This document shows positions 26,437 through 35,278 of a DNA stretch of 50,147 bases, piece by piece; positions within the stretch are counted from its first letter, which is position 1; each line of letters opens with the position of its first letter. A program made the translations under genes and the position numbers. The notes under the pieces were generated by a model. The model was given only the letters and a program-made list of their open reading frames with translations, was not told the origin of the DNA and made no database searches. Source of the DNA: Alphaproteobacteria bacterium (GTDB lineage: Bacteria; Bacteroidota; Bacteroidia; Bacteroidales; FEN-979). The stretch lies in NCBI GenBank assembly GCA_009928665.1, contig SACF01000029.1:1-50147 (forward strand), given 5' to 3'.

Positions 26437-27495
26437 ATGAAACGATTTCTTTTTCCCATAATCGCGATTGTTGCGGTTCTTCTCCTTCTGGTTTTAATTT
26501 TTTTCATCGGCCGGAAGAAGGAGCGAAGAGACCGGCAGGATATTCTCAGCGATGTCCCGGTGAGTGTGACGAAGATCAAAAAGCAGTTGCTCTCCGACCA
26601 GGTAAGTATGGTTGGGGTGATCAATCCGGTAAACGACGTGGAGATCATCTCCGAGGCCCAGGGTATCGTGAAGTCCCTCCATTTCAACATCGGCGATCAG
26701 GTCAGGAAGGGGATGGTGCTGGTTGAAATCGACGATCTGGTGCGCCGGTCGGATCTGGCACGGGCCGAAATCAACTTTTTCAAGGCTAAGCGCGATTTCG
26801 AACGAAACAAAACGCTCTACGAGCAGAATTCGATTTCCGCCGCCCAGCTCGATCTATCAAGGCTCGACATGCAATCGGCCGAAAATGATATGACCCGCTC
26901 GCAGAAGGCGCTCGATGATACCCGCGTGAAGGCGACCATCAACGGAACGGTAAACAGCCGGAAAGTGAATGAAGGGTCGTACGTTCAGCTTAATTCGTCG
27001 CTGGGAAGCATCGTCGACATTGCCACCCTGAAGGTTAAGGTGAATGTATCGGAAAAGGATGCCTTCATGCTTCATGGAGGAGATTCGGTAGAGATCACCA
27101 CCGATGTCTATCCCGGCCATCGCTTTTACGGCTATGTGGAAAGCATTGCTTCGAAGGCCGACGATGACCATACCTTCCCCGTTGAAATCAGACTACTTAA
27201 CCCGGCGTTATTTCCGTTGAAAGGCGGGATGTTTGCCCGGGTGAACTTTATTTCAGTCACATCCCGGAACGCGTTGGCCATCCCCCGCGAAGCCCTTACC
27301 GGCAGCGTGAGGCACGCCCAGGTTTTCGTTATCCGGGGAAATCTGGCCTCCCTCCGCGACATCACATTGGGTCGCGAATCGGATCAGATGCTCGAAGTGA
27401 TGAACGGTCTCGGGGAGGGCGAACTCGTGGTTACCAGCGGCCAGAACAACCTTACCGACGGGGCCCGGGTGGTGATTGTTGCTAAAGAAGAATGA
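26437..27495 (+). CDS. RND efflux periplasmic adaptor (HlyD/MFP family)
   Basis: 352 residues starting at the ATG at 26437; the frame extends upstream inside scpB and those starts are rejected. A single N-terminal membrane helix (PIIAIVAVLLLLVLIFFIG) anchors it in the inner membrane. The lipoyl half-motif VKSLHFNIGDQVRKGMVLVEID, a helical hairpin (about 110-165), the second lipoyl half (ATINGTVNSRKVNEGSYVQ) and a beta-barrel domain follow. It bridges the pump and the outer-membrane channel encoded as one fused protein at 27552, 56 bases downstream. Confidence 0.92.
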   Translation: MKRFLFPIIAIVAVLLLLVLIFFIGRKKERRDRQDILSDVPVSVTKIKKQLLSDQVSMVGVINPVNDVEIISEAQGIVKSLHFNIGDQVRKGMVLVEIDDLVRRSDLARAEINFFKAKRDFERNKTLYEQNSISAAQLDLSRLDMQSAENDMTRSQKALDDTRVKATINGTVNSRKVNEGSYVQLNSSLGSIVDIATLKVKVNVSEKDAFMLHGGDSVEITTDVYPGHRFYGYVESIASKADDDHTFPVEIRLLNPALFPLKGGMFARVNFISVTSRNALAIPREALTGSVRHAQVFVIRGNLASLRDITLGRESDQMLEVMNGLGEGELVVTSGQNNLTDGARVVIVAKEE

Positions 27496-27551
27496 GTCCG
27501 GCCACCCTGGCACAGGAACAAAAAAAAATCAGCATGTCGTAAACCTTCCCG

Positions 27552-30500
27552 ATGTCGCTCACCGAATCAGCACTCAAACGGCCCTCTTTTATCATCGTGA
27601 TCTTCCTGGCGATGGGATTGCTCGCAGTATTCGGATATTTCCAGCTGGGTTATGAATTGCTGCCGAAGATCGACGCGCCTTACGTGACGGTACAGACCAT
27701 TTACCCGGGGGCTTCGCCCGGCGAAGTCGAGAACAATGTTACCCGGGTTGTGGAGGATGCCGTGTCGGGAATCGAAAAGGTGAAAAACATCACTTCGGTC
27801 TCCTATGAGGGATTGTCGATCGTTTTCCTTGAGTTTTACCGGTCGGCAAAGATCAACTTCGCCGTTCAGGATGTTCAGCGGAAAGTAAATGAAATACTTT
27901 CGACCCTTCCTAAGGATGCCAAAACACCCTCGCTTTTCACTTATTCAGCCGGACAAATGCCCGTGCTTCGCCTCTCCCTCACCGCCAAAATTCCCCCGGC
28001 CCGGTTTTACACCCTGGTGGATGACCAGATAAAGCCTGCCCTGTCGCGTGTACCCGGGGTAGGAAATATCACCATCACAGGGGGACAGAAACGGGAGATC
28101 CGCGTCAATGTGGATGCGCAGAAAGCCCGGGCTTACGGGCTGCCCCTCAGCCAGATCGCCAATGCCCTGTACACCGCCAACCTTGATTTTCCTACCGGGA
28201 AGCTCATCGATCCTTCGCGTCAGTTCGTGGTACGCGTCGCCGGTAAGTTCACCTCCCTCACAGAGATGAACAATCTGGTGGTGGGCTTTTCGGCCGGCGG
28301 CGGTGAAATTAGGCTTCGCGACGTCGCCGAGGTCCAGGACGGGACTATCGATCCCGTTCGGATCAGCCGCTTCAACGGGATTAACGCGCTGGGCCTCGAA
28401 ATCCAAAAACAGAACGACGCCAACATGGTGAAGGTGTGCGAAATGGTTCGGAAAGAGCTCATCCGGCTTGAAGCAGATTACCGGGATATCGGCCTGCACT
28501 GTGGCATTGCCGACGATCAAAGCGTTTATACCATGAAGGCTGCCCACGCGGTGATGGAGGATCTCGGGCTCGCCATTCTCCTGGTTGCCGCGGTAATGTT
28601 CCTTTTCCTGCATTCCCTGCGTACCTCCCTGATCGTCATGGTGTCGATTCCCTGCTCGCTGACCACCGCCTTCGTGGTGATGTGGATCTTCGGGATGAGC
28701 CTGAACCTCTTCACCCTGCTGGCCCTCTCGCTGGTCATCGGCATCCTGGTCGACGACTCCATCGTGGTGCTCGAAAACATCTACCATCACCTGGAGCAGG
28801 GCGAAAACCGTTTTGTCGCGGCGCTCCGGGGACGTACGGAAATTGGATTCGCGGCTGTGTCCATCACGTTTGTCGATATCGTGGTGTTCGTTCCCCTGGC
28901 GCTTACCACCGGATTGATCGGCGACATCGTTCGCGGCTTTTCGATCATCATCCTCGTGTCGACCCTCACCTCGCTGTTCGTATCTTTTACCGTCACCCCC
29001 ATTCTGGCCTCCCGGTTTGCGCGGTTGGAGGCTTACGATTCAAAATCGCTGCTGAACCGTTTCGGGAAAGGATTTGAACGGGCCTTCAAATACCTTACGG
29101 TTCAGTATTCCCGCTTGCTCGAATGGAGCCTGCTTCACCCGGGTAAAGTGGTCACTGTGGTGTCGGCAGCCCTGCTGATCACCCTGATGATCCCCGTTGC
29201 AGGTCTGACCGGTTTTGAATTCATGAAACAGACCGACCGGAGCCAGTTTTCAGTTGCGCTCGAATTCGCACCGGGAACCACCCTCGAACAAAACAACCGG
29301 ATCACCCGCCAGATCGAAAAACGGATCGCGGCTTTTCCCGAGGTGGTCAGCATCCTGACCAATGTCGGAAAGGGGACCGACGGGATATCCAGTGACAATC
29401 AAACCGAGGTGGTCGTCACACTTTGTCCTGCCGAAGAACGATCGTTATCCACGACCCTGTTGGGAAAAAAGGTAAAAGAACGCATTTCCGACATTCCCGG
29501 CGTGAAGGTCTTCATCAATCAGATCGACTTTACAGGAGGAACCAGTGGCGCCCCGGTAAACGTGGAGATCACCGGCATCCAATACGACAGTATCATGAAA
29601 ACGGCAGCCATCGTGGCCCGCAACCTGATCCTGACACCCGGCGTGACCTATCTGAAATTCTCGGCCACGAGGGGAAATCCTGAAACCCGCGTGGAAATTG
29701 ACCGGCAGAAAATGGCTGCATTGGGGCTTACCGTGACCGATGTGGGTTCGACTTTGCAGATCGCCCTTACCGGCAACAACGATTCAAAATACCGGGAGGG
29801 ATCGAATCAGTACGACATCCGGGTAGCGCTCGACAAGTTTGACCGTACCAACCCCGATAACCTGGCCCATCTGACATTTGTCAACCTGAAAAAAGAGACC
29901 ATCGAACTTCAGCAGTTTGCAACCATATACCAGTCGTCGGGTCCGACCAAGCTGGAACGGAAGAACCGCAATGCTTTGACTACCGTGAGCGCTTATACCG
30001 ACGGCGCTCCCAGCGGTTCCGTGATCCAGTCGTTCGCAGCCCGGAACGGCGATCAGAAAGCAGCGGGGACCCGGATCGGATTTGGCGGCGACCAGGCTGA
30101 GATGCTGACCTCCTTTCTGAGTCTGTTTGTGGCCCTGATTGCAGGAATTATCTTTGTTTACTTCATCATGGTCATCCTCTACGATTCATTTGCCTATCCT
30201 TTCGTGGTCCTCTTTTCGATCCCCGTCGCCCTGATCGGAGCCATCCTTGCGCTTGCGTTCACGGGAAACACCATCAATGTTTTTTCCATCCTTGGGTTGA
30301 TCATGATGGTGGGGCTCGTCGCCAAAAACGCAATCCTCATCGTTGACCGGGCGAATGAACGGCGTGCCGTAGGTGAAACCATCCGGGGCGCCCTCATCGA
30401 TGCCGGAACCATGCGGATCCGCCCGATTTTTATGACCACCTGTGCCATGATCTTCGGTATGCTTCCCATCGCAACAGCCTCGGGGGCGGGCGCCGAATGG

Positions 30501-33029
30501 AAAAACGGACTGGCCTGGGTACTGATCGGCGGACTGACAAGCTCGATGTTCCTGACCCTGATTGTAGTACCTATCGTGTACGAAAAAATGGCGTTGTTCC
30601 TTGAAAAGCGGGCGAAAAGAAAGGAGAAATCAACCGGTACCTCAGGGGGTAAAAGCGAAAAGTCAACGGGCTCCGCCTTAAAGATCCCGGGAACCCTGAT
30701 CCTGACCGGAATTTTACTGAGTCTGGCGCCGGGTGCAGCGGCTCAACAGGCAATAAATTTCGGGACCGGCAGGATCCGGGTGGCTGTTGTTTACGACGGC
30801 AAATCGGAGGTCAACGGAACCATGCAAACGTACGTGGTGCAGGAGGTCCGGAACCTGATGGCCGGTCAGGTACAGGTCGACTTCGCCGATGTTCAGCAAA
30901 CCACGGGGTCGTGGACGGCTGAAAGTGTACGAACGATCAACTCCCGGTTGCTTTCGGATCCTTCGGTCGACCTCATCATTTCAATGGGCGTGCTGGCCTC
31001 TCATGACCTGGCGTCACGGAAAAGTCTTTCAAAGCCGGTTGTAGCCGCCATGGTCATCAACCATGAACTGCAACGCCTGCCCTGGACCAAAGGATGCAGC
31101 GGAATGCAAAACCTATCTTACATCCAGCTTAAACCATCGATCAGCAACGAGATTGCAGAATTGAAAAAGGTCGTTCCCTTCAATAATATTTCACTGGTGA
31201 TCAGCAGGGATTACTATGAGGTTATCAATCCCGAACGCCGGCCGGCAGCGCAATATGATACGGTCGACGGAATCAGGCTGAACCTGATCCTGGCCGACAC
31301 TTCGGCCGATGCCATCCTCCGGGAGATCCCCTCCGATGGCGGAGCCCTGTATCTCGATGCCCTATTCCGGCTGCCGTTTTCCGAATTATCGGTTCTTATC
31401 GATTCGCTGGTTGCCCGGAAGATTCCTGTTTTCGGGTTTGACGAATCCCTGGTCGAAGCAGGTGCCCTCGCATCGGTTTATCCCCGTATCATCAGCCGGA
31501 TATCCAAGCGGATCGCCCTGAATATACAGCAGATCCTGCTGGGACAGAACGCCTCGACCCTGCCGGTGGAACTGATGACAGGCAAAGGATTTTTCCTCAA
31601 CCTGGGAACCTTTGCAAAACTGGGATTGAAAGTGATTTCATGGGATCTCTTTACCGAAGCCACCGTCGTCGATCTCAGGAAACAGGATACATCGGTGCGG
31701 TTTATTTCGTTGCCCCAGGTGATCAACGTTGCACTCGACAGCAACCGCGATCTGGTTGCCGGCAGGTTCGGGGTCCTGTCGGGGTCCGAAGATATTAACA
31801 TAGCCCGGTCGGCCCTGCTCCCGTATGTGAGTGTGAATGCCACGGGAACTCTAAATGACCCGGTAAATTACCTCCCGCCGCAATCGGTAACTGCAACTGC
31901 CGGCGCTTCCCAGACCCTCTATTCCGAACCGCTCTGGTCCGATCTGAAAGTGAACAAGTCAAGACAGGCGGCCCGCGAAGAGGGTTTCAACGACCGGAAA
32001 CTTGCAACCGCCAACGAGGTTGCCCAGGCCTATCTCGACATTCTGGAAAGCCGTACCAATTTTTACCTTCTGATCAATAACCTGATGATCACCCGGTCGA
32101 ATCTCGAGGTTTCAAAGATGAAAAAAGAGACCGGTTCGGCGGGTGAAGATGAGGTGCTTCGTTGGCAGATTGAAGTGGCCCAATCCAAACGGAACGTGAT
32201 CTCATCCTATGCTTCCATCACCCAGGCCTCCTACCGGCTTCTCCGGTTGATCCATGTCAAAAGTCTGACCTCCTACGATCTGGCTGAATTCAGGCTGGAA
32301 AAATCGGGACTCCTGATCGCAGATTCGGCATTCTTACGGATACTCGACGATCCCATCAGGTTACAGCGGCTCGGACAGTTTCTGGTGAAGGAGGGTATCG
32401 CAAATGCACCCGTTATCCATCAGTACCGCTTTTTAATCGAAGCCCAGCAGCGCGCTTACCGGTCGGGCAGCATTTCAAGGTATATTCCCACGGCCACTGC
32501 TTACGGGAATTATTCCAACCGGTTGTATCAGCCGGCGTATGAGATGCCGGGAGGACTTATGGTTACCTACCCCGGTTATTCATGGAGTGTAAGCGCCAAA
32601 GTGGAGATCCCGCTGTTCACAGGTTTGAAAAATGATGCGGTCACCCGGAAAGCACGGCTGACCCTGGCACAACTAAAAAGCGAACAACAATCAGCCATCG
32701 ACCAGCTCGAAGCATCGATCCAATCCAACCTGTCGGCCCTGATGGCTGCCCACTACGACCTGAAGCAGATGAAAGTGGCGGAAACCGCCGCCTCGAAGAA
32801 TTTTGAAATCGTGAACAACCAGTATCTTCTCGGGAAGAAAAGTATTCTCGATGTCCTGGACGCACAACAACAAAATCTCTCGACCGGGATTTCGGTCAAC
32901 ACGTCATTCCATACTTTCGTAAAGCGCTATTTCGACCTGCAGCAGTCGATCGGAAGACTCGATTACCTGATGACTCCGGCCGAACAGTCGGAGTTCCTCA
33001 TCCGCCTGAAGGATTATATGAATCGGTAA
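27552..33029 (+). CDS. RND pump fused to a substrate-binding domain and a TolC-type channel
   Basis: 1825 residues in one open frame. Residues 1-1020 are a complete HAE1-type RND pump, with TM4 acidic pair Asp401/Asp402 (ILVDDSIVVLENI) and a TM10 motif GLVAKNAILIVD. A basic/Ser-Gly linker (about 1019-1043, cytoplasmic side) leads into a hydrophobic stretch at 1045-1064 ending AAAQQ, which reads like a signal peptide with cleavage after Ala1064. Residues about 1070-1370 resemble an ABC_sub_bind (PF04392) periplasmic-binding domain (LIISMGVLASHDLASRKS; RKIPVFGFDESLVEAGALA). Residues about 1375-1825 are an outer-membrane TolC-family channel (ANEVAQAYLDILESRTNFY; YLLGKKSILDVLDAQQQ). Separate proteins are usual. 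No ATG lies between Met1013 and the binding domain, so internal reinitiation is unlikely; processing by signal peptidase is possible. Confidence 0.85.
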   Translation: MSLTESALKRPSFIIVIFLAMGLLAVFGYFQLGYELLPKIDAPYVTVQTIYPGASPGEVENNVTRVVEDAVSGIEKVKNITSVSYEGLSIVFLEFYRSAKINFAVQDVQRKVNEILSTLPKDAKTPSLFTYSAGQMPVLRLSLTAKIPPARFYTLVDDQIKPALSRVPGVGNITITGGQKREIRVNVDAQKARAYGLPLSQIANALYTANLDFPTGKLIDPSRQFVVRVAGKFTSLTEMNNLVVGFSAGGGEIRLRDVAEVQDGTIDPVRISRFNGINALGLEIQKQNDANMVKVCEMVRKELIRLEADYRDIGLHCGIADDQSVYTMKAAHAVMEDLGLAILLVAAVMFLFLHSLRTSLIVMVSIPCSLTTAFVVMWIFGMSLNLFTLLALSLVIGILVDDSIVVLENIYHHLEQGENRFVAALRGRTEIGFAAVSITFVDIVVFVPLALTTGLIGDIVRGFSIIILVSTLTSLFVSFTVTPILASRFARLEAYDSKSLLNRFGKGFERAFKYLTVQYSRLLEWSLLHPGKVVTVVSAALLITLMIPVAGLTGFEFMKQTDRSQFSVALEFAPGTTLEQNNRITRQIEKRIAAFPEVVSILTNVGKGTDGISSDNQTEVVVTLCPAEERSLSTTLLGKKVKERISDIPGVKVFINQIDFTGGTSGAPVNVEITGIQYDSIMKTAAIVARNLILTPGVTYLKFSATRGNPETRVEIDRQKMAALGLTVTDVGSTLQIALTGNNDSKYREGSNQYDIRVALDKFDRTNPDNLAHLTFVNLKKETIELQQFATIYQSSGPTKLERKNRNALTTVSAYTDGAPSGSVIQSFAARNGDQKAAGTRIGFGGDQAEMLTSFLSLFVALIAGIIFVYFIMVILYDSFAYPFVVLFSIPVALIGAILALAFTGNTINVFSILGLIMMVGLVAKNAILIVDRANERRAVGETIRGALIDAGTMRIRPIFMTTCAMIFGMLPIATASGAGAEWKNGLAWVLIGGLTSSMFLTLIVVPIVYEKMALFLEKRAKRKEKSTGTSGGKSEKSTGSALKIPGTLILTGILLSLAPGAAAQQAINFGTGRIRVAVVYDGKSEVNGTMQTYVVQEVRNLMAGQVQVDFADVQQTTGSWTAESVRTINSRLLSDPSVDLIISMGVLASHDLASRKSLSKPVVAAMVINHELQRLPWTKGCSGMQNLSYIQLKPSISNEIAELKKVVPFNNISLVISRDYYEVINPERRPAAQYDTVDGIRLNLILADTSADAILREIPSDGGALYLDALFRLPFSELSVLIDSLVARKIPVFGFDESLVEAGALASVYPRIISRISKRIALNIQQILLGQNASTLPVELMTGKGFFLNLGTFAKLGLKVISWDLFTEATVVDLRKQDTSVRFISLPQVINVALDSNRDLVAGRFGVLSGSEDINIARSALLPYVSVNATGTLNDPVNYLPPQSVTATAGASQTLYSEPLWSDLKVNKSRQAAREEGFNDRKLATANEVAQAYLDILESRTNFYLLINNLMITRSNLEVSKMKKETGSAGEDEVLRWQIEVAQSKRNVISSYASITQASYRLLRLIHVKSLTSYDLAEFRLEKSGLLIADSAFLRILDDPIRLQRLGQFLVKEGIANAPVIHQYRFLIEAQQRAYRSGSISRYIPTATAYGNYSNRLYQPAYEMPGGLMVTYPGYSWSVSAKVEIPLFTGLKNDAVTRKARLTLAQLKSEQQSAIDQLEASIQSNLSALMAAHYDLKQMKVAETAASKNFEIVNNQYLLGKKSILDVLDAQQQNLSTGISVNTSFHTFVKRYFDLQQSIGRLDYLMTPAEQSEFLIRLKDYMNR

Positions 33030-33032
33030 AGA

Positions 33033-33461
33033 TCAGTGTTTATCGACCGTACAGGGGATTCCCAGCTTTTTACTGACCATTAGAATGGTTTCCACGGCCT
33101 GATCGGTCGCTTTTTTCTGCTGCTCCTCCTGATGTGGCGCCAGTACGGTGATCTGACACAGTTTTGTTTCCAGTGAATCGACCTTCAGGGTAATTTTGCT
33201 TTTCCCGTTGTTAAAAACCACGGTACGTTTCACGGGATCTTTGGTGAGATCTTTGATCACCTTGCTGCTGCTGAGCGTGTCGACCACCGCCTGATAAACC
33301 CGGAAGGTGTGCGCATCGAGTATCACAGTGGCCACGTCGTTGTCGCCGCCGTGCATGCCTTTGATTTTCCGCGCCAGCGTTATGAACTGTGCATTCATCG
33401 GAATCGAAAAAGAGACCAGCAGGATGGTCAGGAGGAGGTGTGTAACGGTAGATCGTTTCAT
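33033..33461 (-). CDS. Small secreted protein of unknown function
   Basis: 142 residues from the ATG at 33461 (an in-frame ATG at 33509 adds 16 basic residues before the signal peptide and is less likely). The signal peptide ends near IPMNAQ. The mature part alternates beta and helix (TFRVYQAVVDTLSSSKVIKD; TVVFNNGKSKITLKVDSLETKLCQITVLAPH; AVETILMVSKKLGIPC), a pattern like DUF3568-type two-layer folds, though I cannot assign a family. It is convergent with the RND fusion gene, stop codons 3 bases apart. Confidence 0.65.
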   Translation of the reverse strand: MKRSTVTHLLLTILLVSFSIPMNAQFITLARKIKGMHGGDNDVATVILDAHTFRVYQAVVDTLSSSKVIKDLTKDPVKRTVVFNNGKSKITLKVDSLETKLCQITVLAPHQEEQQKKATDQAVETILMVSKKLGIPCTVDKH

Positions 33462-33613
33462 GGAAGCGGTTTTAACAGTTGTTTGAAAACGGCTGAAAGT
33501 TTTCCGCAAAAGTACTAAATCGGTGTCTTATCCTATGCATCATCCCGGCTGAAGCAATGGTTCGTCTAAAAGATGATCCAGGTGGAAGCGGGATATTATT
33601 TCAGAAGTTGTGT

Positions 33614-33644
33614 TTTGAATCAGATTTGTTATTGGGTATATTTG
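33614..33644 (+). promoter_or_regulatory. Bacteroidota-type promoter (TTTG-N19-TATATTTG)
   Basis: TTTG at 33614-33617 and TATATTTG at 33637-33644 are separated by exactly 19 bases, matching the -33/-7 consensus. The ATG at 33666 lies 21 bases further. It should drive the VirK-like gene and perhaps the B12-sensor/kinase genes behind it. It is the best promoter match in the window. Confidence 0.65.
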
Positions 33645-33665
33645 CGTGAACGCTTTAAACAGTAT

Positions 33666-34166
33666 ATGCAGGTTAACTGGAAATACCTTGTACCGCTGTT
33701 TCTTCTCCTTCAATGGGCTGATCCGTCGATTTTTGCCCAGACGCGGCAAATTAAGGATTTCGACAGCTTGGTAAATGCTCTTTCTGCTGGCGAAAATGTG
33801 AAGGTGGTCATCCGGTATGCAAAATGCCGGCTGACGGAAAAAGGGAACCTAAAGGAGAAGTCGCCCGATGCCATTACCGGGATGGAGATCGGCACCTTTG
33901 AATATTTTGCGGCCGGGGTTATCCCCGGTTCTCCCGCCTTTGTCGTCTTCAGCGACTCAAAACTGATCCGCAATCCCAAGGGGAAAGGTTTCGTATTGAA
34001 CTATGGGAAGGTCAAAGTGTTTTCGGATAATTCGGTGACCGTCACCGCACAGTACCTCGAACCGAAACGATTGAGGATTCTTATGGACCAGACATTCGAA
34101 GGGATCATCAATGACGGCCTGAACGAGGGGGGTATTTATTTTTTCAGATCGGTAAAGGAACCTTGA
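33666..34166 (+). CDS. VirK-family secreted protein
   Basis: 166 residues from the ATG at 33666, placed after the promoter; the ATG at 33573 lies upstream of it. A signal peptide (ending near SIFAQ) precedes a domain that resembles the VirK family (PF06903): FDSLVNALSAGENVKVVIRYAKC, AITGMEIGTFEYFA, AFVVFSDSKLIRN, VLNYGKVKVFSDNSVTVTAQYL, GIINDGLNEGGIYFFR. The function of VirK proteins is not established. The pair of Cys seen in some members is reduced to one here (in YAKC). The B12-sensor gene follows after 49 bases. Confidence 0.7.
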   Translation: MQVNWKYLVPLFLLLQWADPSIFAQTRQIKDFDSLVNALSAGENVKVVIRYAKCRLTEKGNLKEKSPDAITGMEIGTFEYFAAGVIPGSPAFVVFSDSKLIRNPKGKGFVLNYGKVKVFSDNSVTVTAQYLEPKRLRILMDQTFEGIINDGLNEGGIYFFRSVKEP

Positions 34167-34215
34167 ATTTTACGATTATAGGTTGTTCAGAATTATTTAA
34201 GATAATTGGTTCACT

Positions 34216-35274
34216 ATGATATCCGATGGAACTATAAAGGGCAAGCTGAACGGAATGAAATCCTGGCTTCCGGAAAAGATCCTTGAGGCGCATTTTGCCT
34301 TGCGGCCCGACATGGCTGCACGCTATACGGATCATCAGAAAACGAATTTCAAGAATGATGTCACCTGGATCCTTTCCTTTCTTGGTGAGGCGGTATGGGC
34401 AGGTCAGCCGGCGCTGTTCGAGGAATTTTCATCATGGTTGCGGACTTTTCTCTCTTCGGTAAAGGTACCCATGAAGGATGTCGCTGAGAGTTATAACCTG
34501 ATCGGTGACCAGATGCGTGCGGTCCTCGATGCCGATGAAGCGGAGCTTGTGATCGCGGCGTTGGCCAGGGGAAGGAAAAAACTTCTTGAAACAGAGGGAA
34601 CGCTTTCCATTCCGGCATGCGAAACCATGCTCGACCCTATGGCGGCCAGGTACCTTGAATCGCTGCTCATAGGCGACCGGAATACCGCACTTGAACTGGT
34701 TTTAAATGCAGTAAAGCAGGGAATGAAGGTCAGGGATGTCTATCTGAATGTTTTTCAGCCGGTACAGTATGAGATCGGGCGATTGTGGCAAAACAACAGG
34801 ATCTCGGTAGCCCAGGAACATTTTTGTACAGCGGCCACCCAATTGGTGATGTCGCAGTTATATCCGTATCTCTTCACCGGTGAGAAGAAGAATAAAAAAA
34901 TGATAACCACCTGTGTGCCGGGTGAACTGCATGAAATGGGAGCCCGGATGGTAACCGATTTTTTCGAGATGAGCGGTTGGGATACCTATTACCTGGGCGC
35001 CAACATGCCCATCGCGGGTGTGATCAGGTTCATCGGTGAGATAAAGCCGAAGATCATTGCCATCTCTGCGACCATGACCTTCCATCTCACGGCTGTGGAA
35101 GAGATGATCCGGGCCATCCGCTCATCACCTTCCACGCCAACCGATATGAAGATACTCGTAGGCGGTTACCCGTTCAGAGTGGCGCCGGAACTTTGGAGGC
35201 AGATAGGTGCCGATGGTTTTGCATCCGGTGCTCAGGATGCTGTAGATATAGCAGAAAAACTAATAGCAGCATAA
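34216..35274 (+). CDS. Cobalamin-binding photosensor protein, CarH-type motif, no DNA-binding domain
   Basis: 352 residues. The N-terminal 130 residues are helical, with no helix-turn-helix (FKNDVTWILSFLGEAVWAGQPALF). A B12-binding four-helix cap (about 135-215) contains Trp191-x9-Glu201-His202 (LWQNNRISVAQEHFC), the motif found in light-sensing adenosylcobalamin proteins such as CarH. A Rossmann-like B12 domain (about 225-350) follows with Glu237-x-His239-x2-Gly242 (GELHEMGARM), whose His would be the lower axial ligand, and a distal GGYPF loop. In CarH the domain is fused to a MerR DNA-binding region; here that is lacking. The histidine-kinase gene begins 4 bases later, so light or B12 status may be passed to the kinase. 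Methyltransferase-corrinoid protein is the alternative. Confidence 0.83.
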   Translation: MISDGTIKGKLNGMKSWLPEKILEAHFALRPDMAARYTDHQKTNFKNDVTWILSFLGEAVWAGQPALFEEFSSWLRTFLSSVKVPMKDVAESYNLIGDQMRAVLDADEAELVIAALARGRKKLLETEGTLSIPACETMLDPMAARYLESLLIGDRNTALELVLNAVKQGMKVRDVYLNVFQPVQYEIGRLWQNNRISVAQEHFCTAATQLVMSQLYPYLFTGEKKNKKMITTCVPGELHEMGARMVTDFFEMSGWDTYYLGANMPIAGVIRFIGEIKPKIIAISATMTFHLTAVEEMIRAIRSSPSTPTDMKILVGGYPFRVAPELWRQIGADGFASGAQDAVDIAEKLIAA

Positions 35275-35278
35275 AAGG

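Noticed and set aside
27945..28790. Minus-strand open frame (281 codons) opposite the RND pump
   Set aside because: Antisense shadow rich in His, Asp and Gln with no family resemblance; the opposite strand has clear RND motifs.
30588..30750. Separate start codon for an independent substrate-binding/TolC gene
   Set aside because: No in-frame ATG or GTG with a ribosome-binding site lies between Met1013 and the hydrophobic segment; the frame is continuous.
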